NCBI RefSeq assembly: GCF_016864375.1
Contig: NZ_CP069356.1
Span: 868,001-932,000, forward strand
Length of the DNA: 64,000 nt
Direction of reading: 5' to 3'
From: Microvirga sp. VF16
GTDB taxonomy: Bacteria > Pseudomonadota > Alphaproteobacteria > Rhizobiales > Beijerinckiaceae
Part shown: piece by piece, positions 17,878-25,820 of the stretch
Layout of the letters: each line of letters opens with the position of its first letter
How positions within the stretch are numbered: position 1 is the first letter of the stretch
Translations under genes and position numbers: made by a program
Notes under the pieces: model-generated
The model's database searches: none
Seen by the model: only the letters and a program-made list of their open reading frames with translations
What the model was told of the DNA's origin: nothing

Positions 17878-18210
17878 TTAGGCGGCGCACGCCGCCGGTG
17901 CAGACAATCCTTCGGCCAGTTCCTCCACCAGGCGGAATTCATGCAAGGCCGCGCTCGCCTTCGTGCGAGGGATCCTGAGGGAGGTTGCCATTCGGAGCGA
18001 GAGCAAGGACAGCACTTTCGGCAGGGGCTTGCGGTGCATCCCGAGAATGAACAGCGAATCTCTGATCCCAAGAGTCAGCAGTTCCCGCTCCTGGTCTGTC
18101 GTCATGACAACATTGGCATCGAGGCGCCGGCAATCCAAGGCAGACTCAAGCGCATCGATTGCCCCAAGGATGTTGATCGCTGCGGTCGTGGCGTCGTTGA
18201 TCGTGAACAT
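17878..18210 (-). CDS. hypothetical protein, 110 aa
   Basis: Predicted mostly helical: MFTINDATTAAINILGAIDA, then LTLGIRDSLFILGMHRKPLP and LRIPRTKASAALHEFRLVEE. No metal site, signal or membrane helix. The frame is open to 18438, but the upstream 76 residues are Arg/Ser-rich and unlikely. Its ribosome site is weak. Function unknown. Confidence 0.4.
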   Translation of the reverse strand: MFTINDATTAAINILGAIDALESALDCRRLDANVVMTTDQERELLTLGIRDSLFILGMHRKPLPKVLSLLSLRMATSLRIPRTKASAALHEFRLVEELAEGLSAPAACAA

Positions 18211-18858
18211 GTCTCGCCAACGGTCATCTGGGGGATTTGCAGCACGGTTCCTCGTAGAAACAGGGATCGGTGAAGGCTCGTGACGAGCCAGGACGGTGAC
18301 GTCAGATTGACGTGCAAGCATAGCGAATCTGAGCCTCCCAACGTTGTGCTTTGTCTGACTTGAACCGGGTAATGTGGCCCGGCAGTGGCTGAACAAAAGC
18401 AGGCATCGGGCGCGAGTGCCTGACGTTTGCTCAGACAATCTGGGTTAGCCTCCTGGCCCTCCCAGAAAGTGATGACAGCATCATGAAATGGACCGCTCAG
18501 TTGCGACCCGAAGCATGACACAGATGCGCGAGCATCCGGTGATGAGGGTCCGTTCAACCGGCAGACATCAATGGTCTGGAGGAAGCATGGTTCCGCGCTC
18601 ATCGCGGCTTCGTCAGACCGAGGGACTGATTGGGAGGACGTGGTGAACGTCTGGTTAATGCGCTCCAGTCGGAACATGCGATAAGAGCGCCCGAGCATGC
18701 GCCAGGTCGCAGCGCCGATTGGTCCTCAGAGTGGCTTCGGCGAAGTTTCGTGGCCGCGATCTGAAGGTGTGAAACTCAACTTGAGCAAGACCTCGTAAAC
18801 AGAATGCGGGTCGCACTCGTTCTTGCGGGCTGCGCATTCGTCGAATGACCGGATGTAG
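18211..18858. other. 650-base stretch without a convincing gene
   Basis: Overlapping short frames only. I see no recognised protein, repeat or structured RNA. Confidence 0.4.
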
Positions 18859-19053
18859 TCATCGCATTGTGAGGATCTGACAGGCCACGGGGCTTCCGCG
18901 CTCTCGGATAGCTCGCTGCACGACCGCAGTGACATCAACTGGTCCGGACGCCTCCTGCGGCAATGTCTCCGTGAGCTTCTGGTGCGCGAGGATGATAGTG
19001 GATGGCCCTCCGAGGATAGCGATAGCTATCAAGCTATGTTGGATCTTTCGCAT
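18859..19053 (-). CDS. small exported protein, 64 aa
   Basis: Begins MRKIQHSLIAIAILGGPSTI, a clear hydrophobic export signal with possible cleavage near ILAHQ. The mature part is about 40 polar residues with one Cys. GAGG lies seven bases before ATG 19053; another ATG two codons earlier is too close to it. Function unknown. Confidence 0.5.
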   Translation of the reverse strand: MRKIQHSLIAIAILGGPSTIILAHQKLTETLPQEASGPVDVTAVVQRAIRERGSPVACQILTMR

Positions 19054-19164
19054 CGTCATACCTCGGACCTTTATGGTTAAGGCGAAGTTAACCGATGCAC
19101 CCTGAAATGGAAGCATGTAACATTCTGGCGCAGTTGACGACTTTCATCGTGAGGAAACGAACAT

Positions 19165-19434
19165 ATGGCTAAACACCTGGAGCAAGAGGACGGACAACCT
19201 GACACCAAGGGGGCGGCTAGTACGCCGCATCTCGATAGGCTTGAGAAGCTGGCTAACGCAGCTGCCACTGCCGCGCAGGCAAAGCAGTGGCGGGCGCGCA
19301 AGAATGGTATGCATCAGCAAGACGAACAGTCAGAGGTGCGCAACCTCTCTCATAACGCAGAGGCAAGGGCACAGGCTGAAGAAGCGATGCGGCAAATGAT
19401 GGCAAAGTCCCAAGGCAAAAGGCGCGGATGGTGA
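19165..19434 (+). CDS. hypothetical hydrophilic protein, 89 aa
   Basis: Very polar, rich in Ala, Gln, Lys and Glu, probably helical or disordered (HLDRLEKLANAAATAAQAKQ, then AEARAQAEEAMRQMMAKSQG). GAGGAAAC precedes ATG 19165. It is followed, after a 145-base gap, by the SWIB gene on the same strand. Function unknown. Confidence 0.55.
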   Translation: MAKHLEQEDGQPDTKGAASTPHLDRLEKLANAAATAAQAKQWRARKNGMHQQDEQSEVRNLSHNAEARAQAEEAMRQMMAKSQGKRRGW

Positions 19435-19579
19435 CGATCTGGAGCTTTTCATCTGAAACCACTCTCCAGACATCGTCGCGTCCATGGCGGGGTTAAGGAA
19501 CTGTTCAGTTCTTGCTGGCCATGGTCCCGCCCCTCTTGCCCCTGCAGCTGGCAGTGAGGCGTACTCGAGGAGTTTCACA

Positions 19580-19852
19580 ATGTCACAAGCCAGAGCAGCC
19601 AAGAAGCCGAACCCGGCCCTGATGAAGCCACTGCAGCCTTCGACTGAACTGGCGGCTGTGGTTGGCTCGGCTCCGCTGCCCCGCACTGAAGTGGTGAGCA
19701 AGGTGTGGGACTACATCAAGTCCAACAATCTGCAGAACCCGGCGAACAAGCGTGAGATCCTGGCCGACGCAAAGCTCCAAGCCGTATTTGGCGGCAAGAG
19801 CAAAGTAAGCATGTTCGAGATGAACAAGCATTTTGCTCAGCATCTCTCCTGA
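19580..19852 (+). CDS. SWIB/MDM2-domain protein, 90 aa
   Basis: Almost the whole protein is one SWIB domain: MKPLQPSTELAAVVGSAPLP, then EVVSKVWDYIKSNNLQNPAN with KREILADAKLQAVFGGKSKV and the closing MFEMNKHFAQHL. In bacteria these small proteins are thought to bind DNA or topoisomerase. A short basic N-terminus (SQARAAKKPNPA) would suit DNA binding. ATG 19580 has GAGGAG nine bases upstream; the frame is open before it but without a ribosome site. Confidence 0.88.
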   Translation: MSQARAAKKPNPALMKPLQPSTELAAVVGSAPLPRTEVVSKVWDYIKSNNLQNPANKREILADAKLQAVFGGKSKVSMFEMNKHFAQHLS

Positions 19853-20055
19853 ACCTAAGTAGCGGACCTCCGGTTCTGCTGCTATCCGGACCGGACGCGG
19901 AAAGTCCGCTGCCAGTGCTACCATTGTCAATCGGTCTGAGCAGCCTCCTTCCAAGGTGTGTCATTCCCTTGGCACACCGGCGCTCCGATTGAGGCCTCAG
20001 ACAGCGTCTCAGCCGGGGCGCTTTTCATGGCCGATGCTACAGCTGGAGATTATGC

Positions 20056-20339
20056 ATGCGAGCCTTTGCCACATCATGCGTGCTTCTGATGGTGTGCGCC
20101 ACTCTCACGGGGTGTTCCTCCAGATCGGGAGCCCGGACGTTCTTCCCCGCACGGCCGTCCCGCCACCACCATCGATGGCTGGCACCTCGCAAGATACATC
20201 CCAGTCGGTGGCGGCTCGGCCCGTATCATCGAGCGCTCAGGCGCCCGCGGCTCCCGATCTGGAGGAACACCCTGCCTCGGATCCTCTGGCTCGGCCGCTT
20301 CTAACAGGACGCGGTGCGGGCGCTGGCTTTCGGTTCTGA
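20056..20339 (+). pseudogene. possible small lipoprotein with a frameshift
   Basis: From ATG 20056 the frame begins MRAFATSCVLLMVCATLTGC with SS following, a good lipoprotein signal with the lipobox LTGC. After about residue 30 this frame becomes Arg/His-rich and unlike protein. The neighbouring frame then reads as a Pro/Ala/Ser-rich tail (SMAGTSQDTSQSVAARPVSS) to a stop at 20339. A single frameshift near 20140 would join them into a typical small surface lipoprotein. This join is inference. Confidence 0.35.
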
Positions 20340-20509
20340 GTTCCTCAACGCGTGAACCGGATGTTTACGCGCTCAAGTCACGATGGCGTCACCGGGCATG
20401 TTGCGTATCAGCCCGAGACGATGCGGAGCCTTTACCCTCCACCGGCTCCCTTGGAAACTCAGGGCGTATCTGCCATTCCGCCTGAATGCGCGAGCCCTGG
20501 CGTGGCTCC

Positions 20510-20659
20510 CTAAAGCCAGTGCAGTGCCAGATAGATTGTGACCGCAATGCCGGCCAGTGCTGTCGCCAGACCGATAAGGCGGATGCTCATGGACGGCTCG
20601 CGCCGCACCCACGGCTGCTGGTCCACCTGCAACAGGTCGTCCTCATCCGGCTTCGCCAT
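20510..20659 (-). CDS. small membrane protein, 49 aa
   Basis: Reads MAKPDEDDLLQVDQQPWVRR followed by one membrane helix (LIGLATALAGIAVTIYLALH) and stop at 20510. The acidic head with a single helix is a common small-protein layout. Its ATG lies one base after the TGA of the upstream gene (20661), which suggests translational coupling and supports both genes. The Shine-Dalgarno site is weak, in line with coupling. Function unknown. Confidence 0.6.
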   Translation of the reverse strand: MAKPDEDDLLQVDQQPWVRREPSMSIRLIGLATALAGIAVTIYLALHWL

Positions 20660-20660
20660 C

Positions 20661-20849
20661 TCACACACACTGAGATATGCCATGCTGGTTGTTGGTCGTC
20701 ACCGTTGGATGACCGAGCCAAACACACAATTCCTCCAAGGAAGGGAAGTCGTGCTCAACCTCTCGGAGTGGCCAGGGTCGTTTGCTGCGCGGCAAATCCT
20801 CCAGCAACTCGGCGATCCAGGTGTAGGGCTGTCGTGAGCCGTTCCTCAC
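20661..20849 (-). CDS. small protein of a repeated family in this region, 62 aa
   Basis: Core sequence TWIAELLEDLPRSKRPWPLR then EHDFPSLEELCVWLG. Decayed copies of the same core lie at 22115-22285 and 24978-25107. Soluble, acidic, without known motif. The start would be GTG 20849. Coupled by one base to the 49-residue membrane protein downstream. Conservation of the core with different flanks argues that this is a real protein family. Confidence 0.55.
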   Translation of the reverse strand: MRNGSRQPYTWIAELLEDLPRSKRPWPLREVEHDFPSLEELCVWLGHPTVTTNNQHGISQCV

Positions 20850-20903
20850 CGCGCTGGCAATGTATTGTCATCCAAGAAGAGGTCATAGGCACTAGGCGCC
20901 AGG

Positions 20904-21476
20904 TCATTCTGGGGTCTGACCAGAGGCAAGCTGCAGGTCGACCCACTCATAAGCCTTGGCAAGGACAGCCTGCCGCTCCGGAGCCATGATCACGGTTGGG
21001 CGCTGCTTGGGCCGTGCGACGAAGGCGATCCATTCCAAGCTGCTCTGGCTGAGGCGGATCTGATACCCGCGGTGCTCCGCGAGATTGGTCTTCGGAAGGT
21101 GATGAGGATCAGTCATGGTCGCCATAGCAGATCGGTCCTGTAGAGAGGGATGCACAGAGTGGTTGGCCCGCCGGTCAGCTTGGACAGGCCAGTTAACGGT
21201 GGGATCGGAACCGATAGATCGATCACCATCGTGGCAAAGGGTCGATTGCGACTGTTCATCTGTTCCACCAGTGGCGCTCAGATTTGTCCCGTCCGGACGG
21301 ACTTTCCTCAAGATCGCCTTGATGTATTCCTTCACGATCGGCTCCGCTAAGCCGAGCTCCGATGCAATCGTGTCTGTTGGCATCCCGTCTTGGAACCGCC
21401 GCAACACGGCGCTCTCATCCGTGGAAAACCTGCACGGTTCGGGAACTTGCATCCTGATGAGGGTTGCTGTCATCAA
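20904..21476 (-). CDS. protein with LuxR-type HTH segment and unknown C-terminal domain, 190 aa
   Basis: Residues about 15-60 resemble a LuxR/NarL DNA-binding domain (FSTDESAVLRRFQDGMPTDT, then IASELGLAEPIVKEYIKAIL with RKVR). Residues 61-120 are low-complexity. Residues 121-190 form a separate conserved-looking block (GYQIRLSQSSLEWIAFVARP, then MAPERQAVLAKAYEWVDLQL). The second block has its own ATG at 21116, so it could be a separate 70-residue gene. ATG 21476 overlaps the stop of the upstream gene by four bases (ATGA). No receiver domain is attached. Confidence 0.55.
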   Translation of the reverse strand: MMTATLIRMQVPEPCRFSTDESAVLRRFQDGMPTDTIASELGLAEPIVKEYIKAILRKVRPDGTNLSATGGTDEQSQSTLCHDGDRSIGSDPTVNWPVQADRRANHSVHPSLQDRSAMATMTDPHHLPKTNLAEHRGYQIRLSQSSLEWIAFVARPKQRPTVIMAPERQAVLAKAYEWVDLQLASGQTPE

Positions 21477-21739
21477 GAGCGCTCACGCAGAGCGGTCAAT
21501 TCTCGGAGATAGGTTTCCCGCCGATGGAAATACTGGGACTCGAGCATCGCCAAAGCGCGATCCTTCACGCTCGTATCCGGCAACGTGATGTTGAGGTTCT
21601 GCCGCTCCCGCTCATGCTGCTCATCGAGCTCTTTCAATAGGAAGCAAAGAGACCTTATCAGAGGATGATCCTCTAAAGCAGCATCGAGCCCAACGCCATT
21701 CCCATTGGTCGTCGTGCGACAGGTCTTCTGATCGGTCAC
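21473..21739 (-). CDS. hypothetical protein, 88 aa
   Basis: A soluble, charged, probably helical protein (LIRSLCFLLKELDEQHERER, then AMLESQYFHRRETYLRELTA). Its stop overlaps the start of the HTH gene by four bases, so they are one operon. No known motif. Function unknown. Confidence 0.55.
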   Translation of the reverse strand: MTDQKTCRTTTNGNGVGLDAALEDHPLIRSLCFLLKELDEQHERERQNLNITLPDTSVKDRALAMLESQYFHRRETYLRELTALRERS

Positions 21740-22114
21740 TCTCCACCCCTATGGAACACTACATCCCTCGCTCCATCATCTGGGAAAATATGTATGGCGT
21801 CTGTCGGGAACACGACAAATCACAGTGCCCCGCTGGTGTTTGGTCAATAATTCCTCAAAACAGTGCGGCAAAAATCAAGGACGGTCGCGAGAAGTAGCAA
21901 TTTGCAGGTCAGGCTATCGCGTAGGTGCGCGGCAGCAACTGATCAAAGAACTGCAATTGGAGCGCTCTCACTCCAACAGCTTGCAAAGGTGCACTGCTGG
22001 TCATGACCGTCTGGCAGCACCCGTCGGATATCCATCCAATCTGAACCACACAGTTTGAGTCCCATGCATTCTCGTTGCGAATTGTGAGCCCGCCCTGTAG
22101 GATTTTGTCCGAGG
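21740..22114. other. stretch without a convincing gene
   Basis: Only short frames of poor composition. The left part is the upstream region of the 88-residue gene. Confidence 0.35.
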
Positions 22115-22285
22115 TCAGCGAGCTGTCGAACTGCGCCCGAAGTTGCTCTGCACGGGCGGATTGCCGAGCCAGGCGCACACCTCCTCCAGGGTTGCAAAGT
22201 CGTGCTCGATCCCTCTGAAGGGAGCCGGTCTCTTGGTCCAGGGCAAATCCTCGAGCAGTTCGGCCGTCCAGGCCAGTGGAGATCC
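22115..22285 (-). pseudogene. decayed copy of the 62-residue small-protein family
   Basis: After a TAG at 22288-22286 the minus strand reads WTAELLEDLPWTKRPAPFRG then IEHDFATLEEVCAWLGNPPV and stops at 22115. This matches the intact copy at 20661-20849 along its core. No ATG, GTG or TTG precedes the core, so the copy probably cannot be translated. About 500 bases to its right (22286-22805) hold nothing I can identify. Confidence 0.6.
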
Positions 22286-22805
22286 CTAATGGCACCGACC
22301 CTGCAGACCGTCCACATCAGCCGGGACCGCCCTCCTCTATCTCTCGACTCCCTGATCAGGCTCCCGCAGAGAGACCATCCATGTCCGTCCCTCACTCCGC
22401 GTTGTTGCCGTCGCTGGAGCACAGATAGCGCCCGCCCTTAGCGTCGTGGTTGTGATGCAGCCCGTCGCGAGTAGCGCGATATCAGGCTGGCCATCCTCTC
22501 GGAGCACCTGGGCCATCCGTACGCATTCCATGTGCCCCATCCAGGTCCTGGCGACGGAGGGCCTCGGCACTTTCCTGCCGGGATAGCACCCCTCCCGCGT
22601 CAGGATGGTCTCGTCGGGCCGCCCAACGTCGCCGTGCCGTCCCGACTACTTCTCGGGACAAGCCACCTCAACCAATTCTATCACGGGTTCGGTGCTAATA
22701 ATCCTGGGATAGAGACTTTTCGCCGCAGAATGTCACCATCGTTGGGCGGAACAGGAAAGGACCCCTAGGACTTAACGGTAGTGGCCAAGTACAGCCGGGG
22801 GGCGC

Positions 22806-23219
22806 ATGACCGAGGATGAAGTTGAGGCTGTTGCGGCCGAGCTTGCAAAAGCGGGTGGTCTCTCCTGGCATTCGAGGATAGAGCACGGCCCTGTCAAACT
22901 CGTCATGGATCGCTATCGGGATCGAGCCCGTCTGGCCATTGCCGCCCTCGAACGTGTTCAGGCCGGTAGGCAAAACATCGCTTCCGCGCCGGATGCCGAT
23001 AAGCCGTGCCAAGCAGGCGCGACAGCCAGCTCAGAGGATGTCTTGTCAGAACGTGTCGCGGCTGGAAGTCTTGTCCTGTACCGTCCCCCTGGAGATCAGC
23101 GAACATACGCGTGCCGGGTTGCGAGCGTTGAAGGAAGCCGCGCCTACCTCATTCCCGAACTCCCGACCTGTACCGGCTGGGTGGAGCTCGATGACATCTC
23201 CCATTCGGCAGTTCAGTAA
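22806..23219 (+). CDS. hypothetical protein, 137 aa
   Basis: A soluble protein without a recognised family. The N-terminal third is helical (MTEDEVEAVAAELAKAGGLS, then VMDRYRDRARLAIAALERV); the C-terminal part looks like a small beta domain (SLVLYRPPGDQRTYACRVAS, then AYLIPELPTCTGWVELDDIS). The upstream bases are G-rich and may serve as ribosome site. It ends just before the DUF6894 gene, in the same direction. Confidence 0.6.
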   Translation: MTEDEVEAVAAELAKAGGLSWHSRIEHGPVKLVMDRYRDRARLAIAALERVQAGRQNIASAPDADKPCQAGATASSEDVLSERVAAGSLVLYRPPGDQRTYACRVASVEGSRAYLIPELPTCTGWVELDDISHSAVQ

Positions 23220-23232
23220 GGCGACAAGATCC

Positions 23233-23568
23233 GTGACAACTGTTATCAAAGGCAAGCCTGTGTCAACCGACGGTCTTAACACCGGCATACCATCGCCTGG
23301 CTCCTGGACAGGGGGCGCACGGGCTCTTGCGGCTCCAGCACGCTATTACTTCAACCTCACGGACGGCGCTAACATGATCCGTGATGAAGAGGGCATTGAG
23401 GTGTCCAGTCTCCAGGCGGCGGTGATTTCCGCCCTAGAGGCCGTCGAGGAGCTGCGTGCACAGGCGCCCACAAGTTCAGACGAGTGGCGGGGATGGCGCC
23501 TGGAGATTGTTGATGGCTCCGGCCGAGCCGTTCAGGTGATCCCATTGGACGCTCTCTCGGCTCATTGA
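23233..23568 (+). CDS. DUF6894-family protein, 111 aa
   Basis: The conserved block is RYYFNLTDGANMIRDEEGIE followed by SSLQAAVISALEAVEELRAQ and WRLEIVDGSGRAVQVIPLDA, the full pattern of DUF6894, a family abundant in Methylobacterium, Microvirga and Bradyrhizobium. Members are usually about 80 residues; the extra 35 residues at the N-terminus depend on the GTG 23233 start and may not be translated. Function unknown, probably stress-related by its company in these genomes. Two further members lie at 24.7 and 61.1 kb. Confidence 0.7.
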   Translation: MTTVIKGKPVSTDGLNTGIPSPGSWTGGARALAAPARYYFNLTDGANMIRDEEGIEVSSLQAAVISALEAVEELRAQAPTSSDEWRGWRLEIVDGSGRAVQVIPLDALSAH

Positions 23569-24084
23569 TCAAATCTGGGACGAACTGCCATAGTGGCTGC
23601 ACCTGCTATGTAACAGCAACGAGCCCCTGTACGTTGCCGTCCACGTTCCCTGCCCTATGGGCTGTCGCTGCCCATAAGTCCTTCTGAACTTTGCCGTGAG
23701 AATTCGCTCGAGCTCCCGTGTCAGAGAGATCGGGTTGGCTCGGTTCCAGGCGCGCTGATGTCGCTGAATGAAGCGCTTCCTGCTGCGTCTAATCTCGCTT
23801 GGAAGGTGAGCCGCCAGAGGCACGAAGCTGCGACGCAGTTGAAGCTCCGTCCTCTTCCTGGACGGGAGGGCGGCCTCCGCAGCTTGCGCCGCGGCGATGT
23901 CGTCCGGTGTCGGATCTGAATGGCGGACCAGCGCATCCTCCTCAATCTGGATGAAGGCCTTGTCCTGCGCGGCATAGTGGTCTTTCAAGCCGGGGGCATG
24001 TTCGAGCAGGTAGGCCTCGCCGGCCTCATCCCAGTCTTCTCGCCTGCGCTTGGCCAAACGAGCCTGTTTGCGCGGATTGTTCAT
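23569..24084 (-). CDS. hypothetical basic protein, 171 aa
   Basis: A charged, Arg/Lys-rich and probably helical protein. It starts MNNPRKQARLAKRRREDWDE and has a middle part with EEDALVRHSDPTPDDIAAAQ and RRSFVPLAAHLPSEIRRSRK. No known motif. Two ATGs in a row (24087, 24084) allow either start. The stop is immediately next to that of the DUF6894 gene, so the two genes converge. Confidence 0.5.
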   Translation of the reverse strand: MNNPRKQARLAKRRREDWDEAGEAYLLEHAPGLKDHYAAQDKAFIQIEEDALVRHSDPTPDDIAAAQAAEAALPSRKRTELQLRRSFVPLAAHLPSEIRRSRKRFIQRHQRAWNRANPISLTRELERILTAKFRRTYGQRQPIGQGTWTATYRGSLLLHSRCSHYGSSSQI

Positions 24085-24200
24085 CATTGAGTGACGGCCT
24101 TTCTCTCTTCTGCCCCGTCAGGAAACGGCACGCTGCAACGGCATGATACTGCCCTCCACGCCCGACGCTCGGAAGGGATCAACCCTGTCGTCGTCGCAGC

Positions 24201-24452
24201 TCAGTGCTGACGAGCCTGCACAAAGTAGGCCGGAACGGTTGTCTCACCGAGAGCTTTGCACGCCTCCAGCCGATGCAACCCCTCGACCAAGACAAACCGC
24301 TGCCCGTCAGGGCGCACGAGAATGGGGGCTTCATGCCCCTTTTCCATCATGCTCTCGGCCAAAGCATCAACCTTCTGCAGGTCCAGAGTTTGGCGCCGCT
24401 TCACAGGCACGTAGACATCGTGGATCGTAAGGGTTTGCTTCTTCAATGCCAT
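24201..24452 (-). CDS. ParB-N/sulfiredoxin-fold protein, 83 aa
   Basis: A stand-alone ParB N-terminal-like domain. It shows the order strand-helix-strand typical of the fold: VYVPVKRRQTLDLQKVDALA, ESMMEKGHEAPILVRPDGQR, then FVLVEGLHRLEACKALGETT. VEGLHRLEA occupies the place of the GERRxxA motif that binds CTP or DNA backbone in ParB. There is no HTH or dimerisation domain, so this is not a chromosome partition protein; related small proteins are often plasmid- or phage-borne. Function unknown. Confidence 0.75.
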   Translation of the reverse strand: MALKKQTLTIHDVYVPVKRRQTLDLQKVDALAESMMEKGHEAPILVRPDGQRFVLVEGLHRLEACKALGETTVPAYFVQARQH

Positions 24453-24673
24453 CCCGACTGCTCCTGCGTCGTGTCATACCCACGGAAGTTTATGTCCGGC
24501 AGGTTGGTTTGCCTAGGAGTAGGCTTTGCCAGCATGGGCTCGTGCCAGTCCCAGAGGAGCGGGAAGATGACATCAGGTGTTGACCGTCAGACGTGTTGAT
24601 GCTCCTGATGGTCTTCGAGAAAGCCGGGCCAATCGTCCCCGGGCTCGTTTTGATAGGTGCGGACGTCTGCGGA

Positions 24674-24943
24674 TTACGCACTCCAAAGATGATAGGTCTG
24701 AGGCGATTGGTCATGCCAGTCGATCTTCATCGACGCGGTTACGGTGCAGGCCCGCTGATCCTGCTCGTCTCTCACCACTATGACAACATGGCTAGTATCG
24801 CTCTTTGCCAGCCGGTCTGTTCCAATCTCAGCCGCCGAGCGTGCCACTCCCTGTACCGCGGTGTCGAGACTGTCAAACTCGGAGCCCTCGTCATCACGCA
24901 TGACCTGCTTCCCGTTCAGGACGTCGAAATAACAGTGGGCCAC
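24674..24943 (-). CDS. DUF6894-family protein, 89 aa
   Basis: The family pattern is clear: AHCYFDVLNGKQVMRDDEGS then EFDSLDTAVQGVARSAAEIG and HVVIVVRDEQDQRACTVTAS. GTG 24943 is chosen over the longer ATG 24994 frame because GGAGGAG lies six bases before it and the protein then begins at the conserved strand. Divergent in sequence from the 23.2 kb copy, so not a recent duplicate. Confidence 0.7.
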   Translation of the reverse strand: MAHCYFDVLNGKQVMRDDEGSEFDSLDTAVQGVARSAAEIGTDRLAKSDTSHVVIVVRDEQDQRACTVTASMKIDWHDQSPQTYHLWSA

Positions 24944-24977
24944 GGCACTCTCCTCCAGGTCTGCTGCACCTTGCATT

Positions 24978-25107
24978 TCACCTAAAGGCGACAAACCAGG
25001 TGCAGAGCCCTTCCAGGGTCAGAAAGTCAAATTGGCTCTCTTGAAGGGAGCGCGTCCCTTGCTCTGCAGGCGATCCTTGAGCAGCTCTGTCCTCCAAGTT
25101 GTGTTGG
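24978..25107 (-). pseudogene. second decayed copy of the 62-residue small-protein family
   Basis: One frame reads TWRTELLKDRLQSKGRAPFK before a stop; a neighbouring frame continues with FLTLEGLCTWF to TGA at 24978. Compared with the intact copy at 20661-20849, the order and spacing match but a frameshift separates the halves. The region from 25108 to 25415 has no gene I can support. Confidence 0.5.
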
Positions 25108-25415
25108 TGCCTGGATCGCCAGGCCTATCCACGTCGCCCCACGGTCCTGTTCGGGAGGAACTCGTAAGTTGCAGGGGCGAATTGGATCTGGCTAGAACTG
25201 GTGCTGGTACATTCCAAACGCAAACGGCACCTCGATCCACAAAGACACCGGCAATAGCAGCCACGTGGTCAAGAGCCATCATTAGGCCCGGGTGTGCCGT
25301 CAAGCGGCGTCTGCAAGATGAACTCTTCAGCCCCACAACACTACTCGACGGCCCTACCCGACGCTTCGACGATGCGGCTGGACCGTCGGCTGACACGACC
25401 CGCTCTTCAATCCGC

Positions 25416-25667
25416 CTAACTCTGTTTGTCACTTTGCTTGACGATGACCGGCACGATCATATCGCCCCAATATCCTGTCTCAGAATGGCAGCGTTTCACC
25501 CTCTGCAACTCGATGGATAGGCCATGGTTGACGCAGTTCATCACCGCCTCGTTCACGCGATGGAGCTCATTGGCCAGGATCCGGATGGCGCCCTCTTGAT
25601 CAGGAGACATCGAGCTAGCAGCGTCTTCGAAGCGGCTCTTCAGTTGCGGCTTTTCAGAGATCGTCAT
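25416..25667 (-). CDS. hypothetical protein, 83 aa
   Basis: Starts MTISEKPQLKSRFEDAASSM and continues with a long helix (DQEGAIRILANELHRVNEAV) and a tail rich in Ser/Val. AGGAG lies eight bases before ATG 25667; the open frame goes eight codons further, to 25691. No membrane helix, no known motif. Confidence 0.6.
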   Translation of the reverse strand: MTISEKPQLKSRFEDAASSMSPDQEGAIRILANELHRVNEAVMNCVNHGLSIELQRVKRCHSETGYWGDMIVPVIVKQSDKQS

Positions 25668-25820
25668 GTTCTTCACTCCTGTTAAAGTCAATCGGTGACC
25701 ACAGCATCTCTTCTACTGAAAGGCGTGCGGCCTCTGTGTCGTTAGACTTCGGCAATCCGCGAGTGCGAGGTGCAATCAACGAGCGGCGGCACAGATCGCG
25801 GCTCGGCCCGCGGCAGAAGT

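Noticed and set aside
21943..22422. 159-codon minus-strand frame around 22.2 kb
   Set aside because: Another frame in the same place encodes the decayed small-protein copy; this one has no protein-like composition.
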